Shown in pieces: positions 63,098 to 64,000 of a stretch of DNA of 64,000 nt. The stretch's first letter is position 1, and each line of letters begins with the position of its first letter. Both the position numbers and the translations under genes were made by a program. The stretch is from Celeribacter litoreus (GTDB lineage Bacteria > Pseudomonadota > Alphaproteobacteria > Rhodobacterales > Rhodobacteraceae), in the NCBI RefSeq assembly GCF_020165855.1, contig NZ_JAIUFY010000014.1, forward strand, positions 1 to 64,000, given 5' to 3'. The notes beneath the pieces are model-generated. The model was not told the origin of the DNA, made no database searches, and saw nothing but the letters and a program-made list of their open reading frames with translations.

Positions 63098-64000
63098 GCG
63101 CGTTCTCCTCGTGGATGACGATGCCTCCGTGCGGGAGGCGCTCGGGCAGACGCTTGAACTGGCCGATCTCGCGCCGACGCTGGCGGGCAGCTATATCGAA
63201 GCGAAGGACCACATTTCGCGAACTTTTCCGGGGGTGGTCGTGACTGATATCCGGATGCCGGGCAAAGACGGGTTCGCCCTCTTGGAATTTGCCCAAAGCG
63301 TCGATCCGGAACTTCCTGTGATCCTGCTCACCGGAGAGGGCGACGTGCCCATGGCCGTGCGCGGGATTTCGTCGGGGGCGTTTGATTTCCTCGAAAAGCC
63401 CTGCGCGCCGAGTGATCTGATTGCCGTGGTCGAAAAGGCGCTCAAGACCCGTGCGCTTGTCTTGGAAAACCGTCGTCTCAAACGTCAGGTTGAACAGGGC
63501 GATGCCGCAGCACGTCTGCTCCGCGGCACCTCCGAGATTTCGCGCAAAATGCGAGAGGCTGCCCGCACGGTGGCGCGGTCCGGTTCCGATGTGTTGGTCA
63601 CGGGCGAACCGGGAGTTGGCACTGCGAAAATGGCGGAGGTCGTGCATCTTCTGTCGGCGGGTTCCATGGCGCCGTTCTTTAAATTTTCGGCTTCTGCCCT
63701 CACGCCCGAGAGTCTTGCACAGGCGTTCGAGCGCGCGCAGGGCGGGTCTGTTTTTATTGACGAGATCGCCCAGCTGTCCAGTCCTGCGCAATTCGCTCTG
63801 CTGGAGCTTTTGGAAGGCCATGACCGCCCGCGCCTGATTGCGGGCACTTATGCCGATCTCGGACAGGAGGCAGCAGAAGGACACTTCTCGCCGGACCTTT
63901 TCTACAGGCTCGAGGCCGCCGTGATCCGCATCCCGCCGCTGCGCGAACGGCGTGAGGATATTCCGGTTCTCTTTCGCCACTACGTCGATATTGCCTGCGA
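63084..64000 (+). CDS. dctD: DctD-like response regulator, degenerate AAA+ domain (cut by window edge)
   Basis: At least 305 residues are present. The receiver domain has phospho-acceptor Asp55 (VVTDIRMPGKDG) and Lys105. The AAA+ domain is unusual: the Walker A region reads GEPGVGTAK (174-182) where a GxxGxGK is expected, and the segment that should hold ESELFGHEKGAFTGA is missing, so FFKFSASALTPE runs straight into ERAQGGSVFIDEIAQLS (Walker B). It therefore cannot be a normal sigma-54 activator. It is likely cotranscribed with dctB. The C-terminal HTH lies beyond the window. Confidence 0.85.
   Translation, partial: MAHIERVLLVDDDASVREALGQTLELADLAPTLAGSYIEAKDHISRTFPGVVVTDIRMPGKDGFALLEFAQSVDPELPVILLTGEGDVPMAVRGISSGAFDFLEKPCAPSDLIAVVEKALKTRALVLENRRLKRQVEQGDAAARLLRGTSEISRKMREAARTVARSGSDVLVTGEPGVGTAKMAEVVHLLSAGSMAPFFKFSASALTPESLAQAFERAQGGSVFIDEIAQLSSPAQFALLELLEGHDRPRLIAGTYADLGQEAAEGHFSPDLFYRLEAAVIRIPPLRERREDIPVLFRHYVDIAC

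Overview
The window looks like a chromosomal stretch of a marine-type alphaproteobacterium of the family Rhodobacteraceae (Roseobacter group). The support is GC-rich coding sequence, a SoxR-SVWXYZABCD thiosulfate-oxidation cluster, a trpC-moaC-moeA-lexA-comEC-gltX-gltA neighbourhood, a GTTC-N7-GTTC SOS box of alphaproteobacterial type, a fused NADH-dehydrogenase-like/SelD protein and a gene-transfer-agent (GTA) style lysis cassette. No rRNA, tRNA or CRISPR array was found.

Layout. 1-1660 is a gene-poor edge: the first codons of a probable IS3-type transposase, possible integrase debris and one zinc-finger hypothetical. 1662-5990 is a minus-strand aromatic operon (intradiol dioxygenase, muconate cycloisomerase, SCP2-like protein, alpha/beta hydrolase, LysR regulator) with an ATAC-N7-GTAT operator at its head. 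6243-9481 holds selU and a selD fusion meeting tail to tail on a shared TTAA. 9596-10834 is a glycerate kinase. 10843-22805 is the sox region: a YeeE/YedE transporter, the ArsR-type SoxR, SoxS, SoxVW, SoxXYZAB, SoxCD, then a DUF302 protein, a Crp/Fnr regulator and a DUF2892 membrane protein. Two ATTC-N8-GAAT-like sites lie in the soxS/soxV and soxW/soxX gaps.

23003-33277 is central metabolism: mmsA with a divergent LysR, a CBS protein, coaD, marC, two different GAPDH genes and transketolase. A three-fold operator array precedes the second gap gene, and an accessory hypothetical gene sits between two near-identical terminators. 33636-41802 is housekeeping: zapA with a coiled-coil partner, grxD-bolA, purL, a candidate small RNA, a LysR regulator, murI and argC. 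41844-46879 is the cytochrome c maturation locus (ccmE, ccmF, ccmH), split by a five-gene lysis cassette with its own flanking terminators. 47101-49811 holds a DUF2087 protein, a PaaG-like hydratase and a CMD-family protein divergent from a TetR regulator with a 46-bp inverted repeat between them. 49890-58674 is gltA, gltX, comEC, lexA, moeA, moaC and trpC. 58926-64000 holds an exported metallo-beta-lactamase-fold protein, a cytochrome P450, dctB and a truncated-by-edge dctD-like gene whose AAA+ domain lacks the sigma-54 contact loop.

Physiologically this suggests a heterotroph that oxidises reduced sulfur through periplasmic Sox with haem c enzymes (fitting the nearby ccm genes), degrades an aromatic intermediate through an ortho-type route and modifies tRNA with selenium. 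It probably also carries GTA release genes.
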